Assembly (NCBI RefSeq): GCF_037975245.1 | Contig: NC_092578.1 | Location: 2,429,001 to 2,493,000 of the forward strand | Direction: 5' to 3' | Length of the DNA: 64,000 nt | Source of the DNA: Apostichopus japonicus | Taxonomy: Eukaryota > Echinodermata > Holothuroidea > Aspidochirotida > Stichopodidae | Shown: in pieces, positions 13,101-26,300 of the stretch | Position numbering within the stretch: position 1 is the first letter of the stretch | Layout of the letters: each line of letters starts with the position of its first letter | Made by a program: the position numbers and the translations under genes | Notes under the pieces: generated by a model | What the model was told of the DNA's origin: nothing | Database searches by the model: none | The model's input: only the letters and a program-made list of their open reading frames with translations

Positions 13101-15736
13101 AGGATATTAATTCTTTCCTTGGTTTCTGAAATAATATCTTTCAATCTGTTCAGCAACTAACTCTAGTATTATTTATTCTCATCATCATTTGTCAACCTTC
13201 TTTATGCAGATGTAAACTTGAGAAAGTATATTTGAAGAAATACAAGGGGTTATATTAAGGGTCAAAAACCACAAGAAAGAAGTAATTAAAGGTGTGATTT
13301 TCATTTATGTAACATATCAACCACTTTTTGGTAACTTATTTCTGATATTGCAGCTAAAATGTCAATGGAGAAGTTATAATGCAAAGTGTTTCTAAAGTGT
13401 TGATGCAAATTTCAAAGTGTTCAAAGGGAGAAGGTGGGGGGGGGGGGTTGGAAAGAATCTATTATATACAAAACAAACTAGTTGAGCACTTTAATTCAAG
13501 AGAATTTTCTCTTTTCAGCTTTCAACCCCCTAACTGTAGAATTTTCTTTGCTGCTTAAATTAACAAAACAGAATAGGTTACTTTCCTAAAGATCTTGACA
13601 AGTGCATGTGGGAAGCATTTTAATCTCAATGGAGAAAAGTTGGTAGAAGCACCAACCATCCAAAGCTGTGTGCAATTTGAACATAGGAAGGGCAGCAACT
13701 AAATCAAAGGTTATCAGCACTGCTCAACAAATATGCTAGCATGTTAAATAATGTACACTAATGTTCCATAGCCCCAACACTGAGTCACATTCTTAGCCGC
13801 CCAGTCCTAACTGAGATATTAAATTATCTAATTGGGTGCTCTTCAATGTCAGAACCTCCACAAAAAATAGTTTCAACGCTTTTTAGCAATTTTCTACTAC
13901 GCTTAATAAATCTGTGGCCAAAGTCTGGTAGACTAAAAATTAGGAGGATGTCTTATGCAACTGTAATATTTTGTTTACAAATTTAGAAATATGTTTTAAT
14001 TTTTAGTTCTCTGAAAATCTGACAACCAATTTCATGCTTAACTGCATTAACTTTACCTTACTTGCATATAAGCCTGAATGTCCAGCAAGTATGTTTACAA
14101 TGTTAATGCATTCTTGTGAGACCCACCATTACTTTCAGAAATGGACCTTGGGGCAACTAATATTTTGTTCCCTCCGAGATTAAAATAAATTTAGTTTTCA
14201 AATATTTCCTTCAGTTTCAAATATTGACTAAAATCCTTAATATGCTCTTTAGGAGATGAAAGAAGTCAATTTTAATTTTGTTCAATGTTTGTGGCTCTGA
14301 CAGTGAAAATCAAGATAAATGAACAAATTGAAAGATGAAAAAGAACTTTGAAAGTTTCAAATTTGTAAAAGTAAATGTTGCCATTGAATGCTACTTTTAG
14401 GCTATAAATAATGAATAATTTGAATGCTCACATTAATGTTCAAAAATAACTTGCATGATCAACTTAATATGAAATAATACTTTGACATTTTTTCTTCGGG
14501 AGGGAAGGTAATTCGTATTTTATTTTCTTCACCAAAACAAAATAGTAGCCAGAAATTAGGTCTCAATGTCAAAGAATTAGTACTAGGCATCACCTCCCTT
14601 GACACAGACCTACTTTTCGCTATTTTTGTGTACACAACCGAACAGTGTTCACAAAGACTACGCAACAGCACTTGGTGTGAAGTGGCTCTATCAAGTTCGG
14701 AGGGGGGTACATATTTTCAATTTGTAATTTAGGGTAATAGTCAAAAATGAATGAATCAACCTTTATAGATTTGTTTACAACCAATATGAATTGTTGTAAA
14801 CGATTGGTCAATTCATTTCATGGAAGTAGTTTCCACTGTTTGTTATAATGACAAAGGTACAAAAAGTACACAATAGTGACGGACTGAACCACCTTTCCTT
14901 TATATACAAAGCGTGAAGTGCTACATATATGTCTGTTTTGAGGTAGATGTAGAAAGATATATTAAGAAGAAGAAAACTAGAACGAGAACAATTATAAATA
15001 GGTCTGTCAAACAACCAAGAGTTCATCTAACTTCACTGTATTTTCTTAAATGATCACCTTGTGGCTTCTTGAGATGCCTATATCAACTAGCGGAAACCAA
15101 CTGCGTGAAGTGGTGGCAGTCTTACGAATGATCGTGCTAGATTCACCACCTTTCGTCCTCTTTTAGCCGCATCGCACCAACTGCTGTACGAGGAAATCAA
15201 CCCTGTAAAGGAGACCACGTTTCTCTTGACCCAATTTGTGTCTTATTTTAGCACCTTAATTGTTTGGTGGAACAACACTAACATTTACACAATTGAAGAC
15301 AATTTTTATCCCACAAAAGAATCAGGCCATCGTCTAAGGAAGTGTCAGGAGATTAACAAGTATGGCCGAAATTTTCAGCCCTCCCCGAGCTCCGAATTAG
15401 ACTTCTCACAACCAGGTATTTAGGATAGGTGGGGGTAACTTGTTTGCCCATTGCTGTCAAGATGGTAAGGGTACCAATGCAATAACCCAGTTTTTTTTTA
15501 TTGTTTTTTTTTTTTAATGATGTTAGTAACGTACAGTTATTTGTAGGGCATCTGTCAGGTATGACGCCAACTCTCCAGGTAAACTTTAAATGTACTGTCA
15601 AAGTAGATCGCTGGCCCTGTTTTGACTTTCTTCACAGGGAGAACATGTTGGTAGTATGTACCTGTTTAGTTTTCTCATACTTCATTCCTTCTACTACTGG
15701 AAATTGAAAAAGATAGGTAGTACTTTTGGAAGACAG

Positions 15737-16561
15737 AGGAGGTAGAAGGTGTCCTAGAAGGAGGGGATACAGTGGAAGGTGTCCTAGAAGGATGGGGTAC
15801 AGTGGAAGGTGTCCTAGGAGGGGGGGTACAGTAGGTGTCCTAGAAGGAGGAAAACAGTGGAAGGTGTCCTAGAAGGAGGGGGTACAGTGGAAGGTGTCCT
15901 AGGAAGGTTGGGGGTACAGTAGGTGTCCTAGAAGGAGGGGGTACAGTGGAATGTGTCCTAGGAGGGAGTACAGTAGGTGTCCTAGAAGGAGGGGGTACAG
16001 TAGCTGTCCTAGAAGGAGGGGGTTCAGTAGGTGTCCAAGAAGGAGGGGGTACAGTAGCTGTCCTAGAAGGAGGGGGTACAGTAGGTGTCCAAGAAGGAGG
16101 GGGTACAGTAGCTGTCCTAGAAGGGGGGGGGGTTCAGTAGGTGTCCAAGAAGGAGGGGGTACAGTAGCTGTCCTAGAAGGAGGGGGTACAGTAGGTGTCC
16201 TAGAAGGAGGGGGTTCAGTAGCTGTCCTAGAAGGAGGGGGTTCAGTAGGTGTCCTAGAAGGAGGGGATATAGTAGGTGTCCTAGAAGGAGGAGAACAGTG
16301 GAATGTGTCCTAGAAGGAGGGGGTACAGTGGAATGTGTCCTAGAAGGAGGGGGTACTGTAGGTGTCCTAGAAGGAGGAGAACAGTCGCAGGTGTCCTAAA
16401 AGGAGGGGTTATAGTAGGTGTCCTAGAAGGAGGGTGTACAGTGGAATGTGTCCAAGAAGGAGGGGTTACAGTAGGTGTCCTAGAAGGAGGGGGTACAGTG
16501 GAATGTGTCCTAGAAAGACGGGTACACTAGAAGGTGTCTTAGAAGGAGGGGGTACAGTGGT
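15737..16561 (+). repeat. Minisatellite of ~29 units, 27/30 bp, GTGTCCTAGAAGGAGG core
   Basis: About 29 imperfect units carry the core GTGTCCTAGAAGGAGG followed by a GGGTACAGTA-like tail. Most units are 27 bp and others, with an extra TGG-type triplet, are 30 bp. In the middle (about 15,976-16,200) CTGTCCTAG and GTGTCCAAG units alternate, forming a ~54-bp higher-order repeat. Because most unit lengths are multiples of three, open frames run through the array and translate as Gly/Val/Glu- or Arg/Pro/Cys-rich repeats. I regard these as by-products: no start context, splice site or flanking coding sequence supports a protein. Confidence 0.95.
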
Positions 16562-17348
16562 GATGTGTGAAGGGTTATTTACCAATTGGCTGACCAGTTA
16601 GACTGGAATTACAAGATGTTCTTAACGGATAATGAATGGCTTGTAGCTATATCTTCATCCTCTCTGGCGTACAAGAGAGCCTTAATTTCTTATTCATGTA
16701 TGCCACAGGAAATATAAAAGTCTTTTGGGTCATTACCTGCTTTTTGTCTTTGTAGGTTACGGTAGGGTCTGTACTCTATTTTTAGAGAGAGAATTATTAT
16801 GTTCCTTTTTTTTTAAGTTAGTTTGAAAGTCAAGATTTATTAAAATTATGTATTCATTATTAAAAGAAGTATGAAAGTACCTCCATCTCAAATGAGTAAT
16901 TAATTAGAGAAATTGAACTTTTTTCTCAGTGAAATAACAATGTGGTTTTCAATTGAGTCATCGGTCCCGTGTACACCATGCCCCACACAGGTGTCTCGTT
17001 CAGTAGCGTGTTAAAGCTTTCTTTTGAGTCTGAGGTACAGTTTCAATGTATTCCTAGTTAAATTTACAGCTTCAATTTGTGGACACCAGAAGACAGTATA
17101 TGTACAACTATGTCAAAGAGAGAGAGAGATATTGGACAGATTTTTACTTCACTGCTTCCCTCCTCCAATATTTTACCATCATGTTGATTATAATTTACTG
17201 GTACATTGTAATTAGATGTTCATCATAAATATTTATTGCTAACTGCAATTTCATAATCACATAAACTTTACTCTTATTTCCTGTTTTGAGCTCAATGTGT
17301 TTTAAGATGTTTCTAATGAAGGTGACTACCCACATTTTATTCTTTCAG

Positions 17349-20300
17349 CAAAAACGGAAGCTGAGAGTGTTCATCTCCAACACCTACAACCCTGGTAAAC
17401 CTGATGCCGATGAGAAGGATGAAGGGAGCATCCCATCCTGGGAGCTCAGGGTAGAGGGAAGACTACTTGATGATGTATGTACTAATGTAGTTATGAAATG
17501 ATTCTCCTAATCCTCCCCTCCCCTCCCCAACCTCCCTTCCCCTCCTGTTACAGGAAGTAATAAACCATACATGTATGCAGACGTTTTGAGAAGATGATTC
17601 AGTGATAACCACCCTCCCCCTCCCCCTCCCCCCCCCCATTGCAAACAAGATTGCTGTTTATTGTCACTCATATAAATATTGGTATACCTATTGCTGCATT
17701 TTAATTATGGATCAAACCCTCCGCTTGGTGTTCAGCATTTAAACAAGAAAAATTGATTTTGAATCTCAAAACATTCACGTTGGATCCAGTGCGCAGTATC
17801 AGTATCAGAAAACAACGGAAGTTAGAGGTCACATCTGATCCTGGGAAAACCTTGTGCTGCATATATACAATTTAAATTTAACACTGGTCAGTTAAAGGGG
17901 TTTGACCCTACCTCAATCTAGCTAGTCTATTATGCGGGGGGGGGGGGTGGAGGGGCATGACAGGGGTACAAATCTATATTCACACTACAAAACCAATATC
18001 ATGGTCTCCGTTAAATATTAACGGGTCCTTTGAACAGCTGCAGAGGTGTCTAGCTGTAGCAGTTTCCCGATGAATCTCTTGTAGGCGAGACGATTTGTCT
18101 GCTGACACATATTAACAATGTTTGCATTTAATTTAACATAGTTTTCACATTCTGATTAAATATTAAATGCTACTCTCTATACTATTTATCCAATTCTCAA
18201 ATTTCACTTGTTTTAATAATAGTTTGCATGTTCATGCAGGGAGTTTTTATACTTGTTATTACAGCCCTCAATGGGTTTAGTTTACTTCCTTTCACTATTC
18301 GTGTACTTTTCATACCAACTTGTACTCTAGTTGTGATAATTCAAATCAGTGAATGAATGGTTGTAACATGAGGTTCATATTATCAGGTTCATATAGAGTT
18401 AGGTTCAAATTTAACCAAGAGTAATACATGCGAAAGTAGGGGATTCTCTCCCTCTATTCAGTAATAACTTTGTGGGCCATTAATAGTGTCAATGGCAAAT
18501 TACTGTTCAATGATCTCTTGTTATTGAAGAGAATACCTGTAATCTTGTACTGCTGACTCCATTCCGTTCACTGAAACTGAATCAATGTATACAAAGCTAG
18601 TTAGTTGTATTCTTCACCTGTAGAGTAGTCTACTTCAGCTTTGTAGAATGCAGTGATATGAAGAACCATTTTAAAAACAAGATTGAATTGATTACGGTTA
18701 ATTTATCAACATGTGATCGTATTCTTTTACAGCCACATGCACCCAAATATGAAGCTAAACAGAAGAGGAAATTTTCATCTTTCTTCAAGAGTCTTGTGAT
18801 TGAACTTGACAAGGACCTTTATGGACCCGATAATCACCTTGTAGAGGTAGCTACTCTCCTTCAATTACATCTGATATTACTTTACATGGGTCACTTGTTA
18901 ACATCCCCACCCCGGGGGAATAGCTAGAATATTTTTTTTTAGGGGACCCAATGCTTTTCTATGGAGATAGCAGAAGGTATTTTCCACTTCCTGGCCTGCA
19001 GACATTTATGGTACCATTTTGATAAATCTTTCTGATTGGTATAGTGTAATGGCCAAATTTCGAACGAAAAAAAAGAAAAATAGTTATTCTTTTGTGTCAG
19101 AAACGGTTGAAGGTTCATGGCTACAGACCAGTTTGTCTACAAAATCCATGAGTCCTGCTAAACATTCAAGAACTAACCCTTCCTCCTAGCACTCCCCCCA
19201 ACTCCCCACCCCCCAACCCTTGCCCCCTCTGATCCCTACACACAGCTCAGTATTATTATCTGATTTGTCTCCAATGGAGATGAGAGCCTCCATATCATTC
19301 TGTTTTCAAATAAATGGTGAGGTCACCGAAGGGTACCTCTCATCACTCCCTGTAGCGTGGATCTTCATTTATTTACAACAAGGTGTAAAATACTTCCCCT
19401 GTACTGCTGCTAGGTATATTTGTGGATACTCTCTATGTAATATTTGCAAATAGGATGGAGTATTGTTTATGACTGAATTACTCTGTGCTTGGGTGTAAGT
19501 TAGTCAGGGTAAGTTAGATACTTGTGGTTAGAAGGTTAGTTAAAGTGGTCGCAGCACAGTATTGTCGCCTGATGTCCTTCCTCTCAGGCTAGGAGATGAT
19601 CCAGTTTTTGTTATGAGAGCAAGGAGGGCCTGGTTTATAGACAATTAAACTGTAATAGAAATAGTTGAAAGTGCTTACATATATTTGCTACGATAATTTA
19701 ACAACTTTGCATCACATTTGCACAATTATTCCACACACAGCACGCACACAATGGGATGGATTTTTCCCCTTTACTTCCTAATCTAAATTTCAGCAGGGGT
19801 TAGGTTATATGGTCGAAGAGCATTCTGTGTTTGTTGGGAGAGGAACTTCACATTGCTCTATAAGAAAGAATGAACAGATTGCTTTGTCAACTTTACCAAA
19901 TCTATTGTATGAGAAATATTGTTATGAAATTTTTATATCAATTTAATGTAAACAACAGCAAAAACAAAAAATCCAAAATCAACTCAAAAAGGTACTTTAA
20001 AGAATTGCTCTATTGATGGCAATAATATTCTCCAGATAGAGACACAGAGAGGATGATGATGTCTCTTGTTTTATGGTTTGACAAGACCACTTCCAGAAAT
20101 GTACGGAAATATTTTATAGCAAAGTGAGAAACCATTAAGTGAAAGGTCATTAAATGTTGAAGTGTCATTATAAGGTAACCCAGTGATGAAAGGGTGTAAT
20201 GTATAGTTTTACAATATCCTACTGTGGTAAATTTAAATATTTAAAAAACAAAAAAGGCATATATCCTCTTTAAAGTAGAAGAGAATTATCAAGACTGCAT

Positions 20301-23300
20301 CCTGAGGCCAGTGAACATGACACCCATACTAATAGACCATTTCAAGCAATGGTCTCCTAGTGGGGTGCAACTTCCATCATCCACAAGTGCATATTTAGGT
20401 CGGTTCAAGTCAGTAAAGGGGAATATTGCAACCCGGGGTGGTCGATCTATGTCAAATCTGGGTGTATCTGGTAAAGAGAGGCGTCCAGAGTTTTTTGTGT
20501 TAAGTCATTTGTGTAAGTGTGGATGATTCTAATCTTATCTAAAAACACAACTTTGCTAAATAAGCTATAGAAAAGGCAAAACAACACTAAAACTTGTACG
20601 CATGGTGTTTGCATGGGTATTATTAATTTATTTTTTGGAAACAATGTGCAATTTTAAGGATTTCTTTGGATAGTATAAGAACTTGAATGGTTAAAAAAGT
20701 TGACGATTGGTATCATAAGAGGGGGCGGTGGGGGGGGGGGCAGTTTGATTTACACATTTGTGCTTAAACCAGGTCTTGTTAATAAGTTTATAGTGTTAAC
20801 ATAATATTGCATTTATAATGGGTTAATCTACTATTTGTATTAAGTGGTGGGAATTTAACCTTCAACACAGAGATTTTCAGGTGGTCATTTTATTTGTGTA
20901 ATTTATCACATACATATATATTTACAGTGGCATCGTACCAGCAACACAAACGAAACTGACGGATTCCAGGTGAAGAGACCAGGCAGTGAGAATGTGAAGT
21001 GCACCCTCTTGCTCCTGCTGGACCATCAGGTACTAAGTGTAATCCTTTTTGATGATGTCATCTCTGTTTCATAGGAGTACATCTGACATGTAATTTGAAG
21101 GTAGATGCTAGTTAACCGACCACACACTCTTTCTGGTGAGGTACAGTCAAGTTTGTGTATGTGTGTTTGTGTGTAAAGGTGTATATGTATGTCTGTGATT
21201 CCTTGCATTGTAGGCACAATATCTCAAGAGAGGAAATGATGGCAAATATCACACTCGCCATGTGATTTTTCAATACTGAGTTGTCATGTGATTTTGTCAA
21301 ATACTGAGTTTCTGACTGAGGAGGGGCCAAAGGTCATTTTAGGTCAAATATGCAAATCTTAAAAGCTTTGTATCTCCAGAATCATAAATTGAAGCATGGT
21401 TGTATATGCATCACTTATGGTGGGGGGGGGATGATATTATGTGTAACAAATCTACATTTTGGAGGGGGGGGTAGAGGTCATTTGAAGTCAGTAGAGGTCA
21501 AAATGTGAAATAGTTGTTGAACATACCAGAGGTGAAAACTGTGTAAGCAAATTCTCAAGAAGGGGGAGTGTTGCCAAATGACACACAGGGCATGCAGCTA
21601 CTTGCCCATGTTGGAATATTTGGTTGAAGGGGAGCAGAAACCCTTTTGGGTTCAGCAGAGTTCAAAAAGTGAGATTCATAATAGCCCTGTATCTCAAGGA
21701 AATACAATTGGACAAAGTTTGTATTTTAATGGTGGTTTCCTCTGATCATGTGCAACTTGTCAACATTTAGCTTATGAAGGTAGTTAGATACATTGCTATG
21801 AAACTTTAGTACACTGTCGGCAAATCATGTGGAAAATTAAACAAAATGTTGCATTCAGACAGTTAAAAGCTTGTATTATGGCAAAAAAAGTGCAGTATTA
21901 AAATAACAAAATTAGGTTGGATGAGTTCTTTAAAATGAAACTTAAAAATCAGGTTGTTGTGCATACTTGTGGCAATGATGTGTGTATGTTTTGGGGGGAG
22001 GGGGTGGGGGGGTTGGTTGGTTGTCAGAAGCAAGGAATCTACTCAGTGTTGAAGGAATTATGTGCTTTCGGTGATCATAGGACAAGGACAACACATTGGT
22101 TGTAAAGGTCAAGGGCAAATCTTTTTTTAGGCAGTTCTCCAACTTTTCTTTTGTATGAGATATAATGCACTATATAGTATTTGTTTTCATTCCAAGTCAT
22201 GTAACAAGATTGTTATTACAAGTTCTTCAGTTATTATATCCCCCTTTTAACCCTTGTTCGTAGCCCTTCCTTCCCCGAAATTTACCATTCATGTGTAGCA
22301 ACCTTTCATGAAAGAAAACTGAACTCAGCCAAAGTCAAACGCGTCATACCCGACTCACCTTGACACAGTTTCCTAAAATATGCCCGAAGACGGATGATGG
22401 AGCCGGTATTCTGGCGCCGACAGCATTCTCGTATGATTGAGATTATTCTTTTACCCCCCTTTCTACCTTTATAATGCCTGCTTTATAATGTCTATTATTA
22501 AGCCATTTACTGTAATCATAAATACGACTTTGATTGATGAGTGGAGTTCGCCCTCTTTCAGGGCCTCAACAATTACCATTCAGATCAGGGTTTTTTTTGG
22601 CTTTTGTTTCATTTGGTTTGTGTGTGTGTTTGTCTGTGGATCTGTATGCCATCTTTCTGGTCTAATTTAGTTTTTCAATTCTCATTCTTGCACGCATGGA
22701 CTAGTTATCACCAATAGACTCATCACGAATCCCCTTTTCAAAAGACGCCATTCTCCGTATTTTCTTCTTTCTTTTTTTTTCTGTTTTTTTTTCTTCTTTT
22801 TACGTGGGTGACGAAAGTGGGTTTGTAGGCTGTAATCATTCAAGAACTATCTGATAATATGGGTCAAGCCTTTGACGCGCACCAAAATATTGCGACATAC
22901 TTTACAACTATTGTAGGTCGATGGCACAACTATACAGAAAAGTTGGCCCGCTGTTTTGTGCGTGCAAACCTCCTGAAATAGGATTACCAAGTCGTCTTTT
23001 CAAATTATTTCTACTTGATTGTTTATCGATGACGTGTTTGTTAGAAACCGGCATTCAGGATCTTTTCGAAACAAAGCAGGCTCATGATATGCGGCGCCCT
23101 CGTAAATTATCATGTTTTAGAATCCAGTTGGTTTTGCTCTCTGTTTGTTTAAGGAATGTCTGTTCTTCTGGATTGTATTGGTATTATTCTGTATAGATTT
23201 TTCCAATTATTTTATTATTTCACAATAGGCCATGTGTTGGGTGCAATGCAAGATAAACCATTGATAGATTTAAGCTAATGATTATGAATATGATTCATTT

Positions 23301-26300
23301 TCTTTTGTTTTTACTTTGTTAATGTTATAACAGCCACCACAGTACAAACTGGACCCTCGTCTCGCCCGTCTCCTTGGCGTTCACACTCAGACCCGCCCCG
23401 TGATAATTACAGCTTTGTGGCAGTATATCAAGACTCACAAGCTGCAGGATCCACATGAGAGGGAGTACATCAATAATGATAATTACTTCCAGCAGGTATG
23501 TCGAAGAGATACATAGCAAGACAGTGGCACTAAGAGAGGGTAGGAGGGGGTGGGGGTGGTTACGAGGGACAGTATATCAAGACTCACAAGCTGAAGAACC
23601 CACATGAGAGGGAGTACATCAATAATGATTATTACTTCCAGCAGGTATGTCGATGAGATACATAGCAAGACAGTGGCACTAAGAGAGGAGGGGGTTAGGA
23701 GGTAGGGGGTAGGTGGGGGATGGGGGTGGTCACAAGGGACAGTATATCAAGACTCACAAGCTGCAGGACCCACATGAGAGGGAGTACATCAAAAATGATA
23801 ATTACTTCCAGCAGGTATGTCGATGAGATACATAGCAAGACAGTGGCACTAAGAGAGGGTAGGAGGGGGATGGGGGTGGTCACAAGGGACAGTATATCAA
23901 GACTCACAAGCTGCAGGACCCACATGAGAGGGAGAACATCAATAATGATAATTACTTCCAGCAGGTATGTCGATGAGATACATAGCAAGACAGTGGCACT
24001 AAGAGAGGGTAGGAGGGGGTGGGGGTGGTCATGAGGGACAGTATATAATGGTTCACAAGCTGTAGTACCCACATGAGAGAGAGTACCCAGCAGGTATGTC
24101 GATGAGATACATAGCAAGACAGTGGCACTAAGAGAGGGTAGGAGGAGAGGCTGTATAAATGGTAATGGTGAACCCACCATATTCAGGATTAATTTTATAT
24201 ACATTTTTTACTGATGAGATATACAGCTTAATAGCCTACTACAGTCATATCAAAGTAAGACAGTCTTTAAGTTAACTAAAAAAAAATGTCCCCCTTATTT
24301 TGCCACCTTAAATCTCACTTGACATGATATAAGAGCAAAGTTTTGTCATAACAAGTAAAAATTCTTGAAAGTGGTATTATTTCTTTTATTATGGTTTTGA
24401 TTCATGTTCGGAATGATGTTATAATACTCTGCCATTGCTGTCAAGGAGTACCTATTAAGTCACTTAATTTTTACAGGGTTTTTGTTCTCCTGCTGGAGAC
24501 CTATAGACCCATTTCTCTCTGATTTGAAAAGAGATGTAACACAGCAATGCTTCTGTTAGGTCAGTATGACACAATTTTCAGATAAAGGGGGGCCTCTCCC
24601 AAAAGGTTGTTCCACTTCAATTTGTAAATACTGGATGACAGTCTGTTGTCTGTGATTTTTGATAGTTCAGCGCCACACAGTCCAGGCTTTATCTCCAAGT
24701 GTGTATGGGTGACCATTAAGTCCCCAGTATGACCTCTCCTGGTACCCAAGGAGCTACCCATTTTCTTTATTCCACTTTTTAATATCTTTATCTTGACTTT
24801 TTTATCATGATCTCTCCAATAATGAGTTATTTCTCTCCTAGACTTTGATTTGATGGTTGCTGATAAGATGTGACACTTTGTTTATTATGCACCCCACAAG
24901 CAGCAAAAGTATGCTTTGTATGTTAATTAACAGTGGTTAAACTTATCACAGCACTTAGCTGTACCTCACTCTAAATCCCACCAAATTGTGTTGTATTGAC
25001 AAAAGAAAAGGAGAAAGATTGACCTTTCTCTACCTCCTCCATCCTCCACCCCACCCCACTCCTACCCCACCCCTACCCCACATATCGTTTCAGGAAGTTG
25101 AAGGCTGTTTTCTTGTCCTTCATTGTGCATAAAATAAGGAATTTATGATAAAATGTAAGCCTTTTTAAATTGACTACCAATCTACATGGTACGTATTTGG
25201 ATGAACCTATTCAGCGATTTAAGTTTGACCAAGAAATTATGATTTGTTTAATTCCTTCAGATCTTTGAATGTCAGCGGATGAAATTTTCTGAAATCCCTG
25301 AGCGACTTCATCGCCTCCTCCACGCCCCTGACCCAATTGTGATACACCATGTGATCAATGTTGATAGCAAGGACCAGAAGAAGACTGCCTGCTATGATAT
25401 TGATGTTGAAGTGGTGAGTATGCTGCTTTGATTTTCTTATAAAGGGCTCGGAAGAGAGTGAGCAAATGGATGGCTAAAACTGGTTTCTAACCAGTGACCT
25501 CTGTCTTTATACAAGACCAACTGAGCCATCCAGCCCTTAGCTGGTGGCGATACCTATATAGCCATTTCTTTTTTGAGGGCGCCAGTCAGAAGCCACGGTA
25601 CCTTGCAGACTGTGTAACCAGGGATCACGCCCCCAGTTTCATTTGACACAACCCAGAAAGCAGCAGGGAAGGGATTTCAAGAGAAATTCAGCTTTTTATA
25701 TATAATATTAGTAATTGACAAATGGAAAAACTGTCTTGGAGATCTGAGACAATGGAAAAGTGTAAAGAAGTTTGTGGCAAGAACAGGATTCGAACCAGTG
25801 ACCTCTAGATGAAAAAACTCAGCACTCTACCGACTGAACTTATAAAGGGTGTGGCTAGTCTTGGGGCCATTGCTGTGGGGGGGTGGAGGTAATATTAGAA
25901 GAATAGTATTTTTGGTTAGATAACTCGGGGGAGTGGAGGTGATATTGAAAAGGATAGTATTTTTCGGTTAGGTTACTTTTGTAAGATTGTATTTACTACA
26001 GCTAGATGCAAAAGCTTTGACCTATTTGTCTGAGAAATGTGTCGATTTTGTACTTTTTGCATTCCAACAGTTTGGCTGTTAGTTCCTAAAGTAGTTTCCT
26101 CACCCTCAAAAGAAGTTGAATGTGGAGGGCAACCTAAATGTTTGTTGACGTAACTTACTTTAAGGCCATAAAAGCAGAGTAAACTCTCACCAGATGTGTT
26201 TGTTACAGTAGCATATTTTGAGGTTATATATGATGACCTATCAATCCATTAGAGGAAACTGATGTTTTGATCATCGTAGAAGGATTTTCATTCGTTCGTT

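Larger units (their letters stand above)
5244..15736. other. Noncoding region, no gene recognised
   Basis: About 10.5 kb without a supported exon. It contains a polypyrimidine C5TCT array (7,631-7,690), a four-copy 17-bp tandem repeat (10,071-10,138), a CCT-rich run (11,479-11,514), a palindromic RFX-like X-box word (11,648-11,661) and several A/T homopolymer runs. I looked for the missing SMARCD1 N-terminal exons, whose family sequence includes an ELVPESQAYMDLL-like stretch, and did not recognise them. They may lie upstream of the window or be missed by eye. Confidence 0.55.

Noticed and set aside
15946-16530. Gly/Val/Glu-rich or Arg/Pro/Cys-rich repeat proteins
   Set aside because: Translation of a minisatellite; no transcript signals, start context or flanking exons.
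22921-23196. 91-codon frame upstream of the SWIB exon
   Set aside because: No domain recognised, inside an intron, and no splice sites joining it in phase.
23695-24204. 169-codon minus-strand open frame
   Set aside because: Antisense shadow of the duplicated SWIB exon segments.
25775-25840. Functional tRNA gene
   Set aside because: The B box is good, but acceptor-stem pairing and A-box spacing are not convincing by eye; kept as a tRNA-derived repeat.
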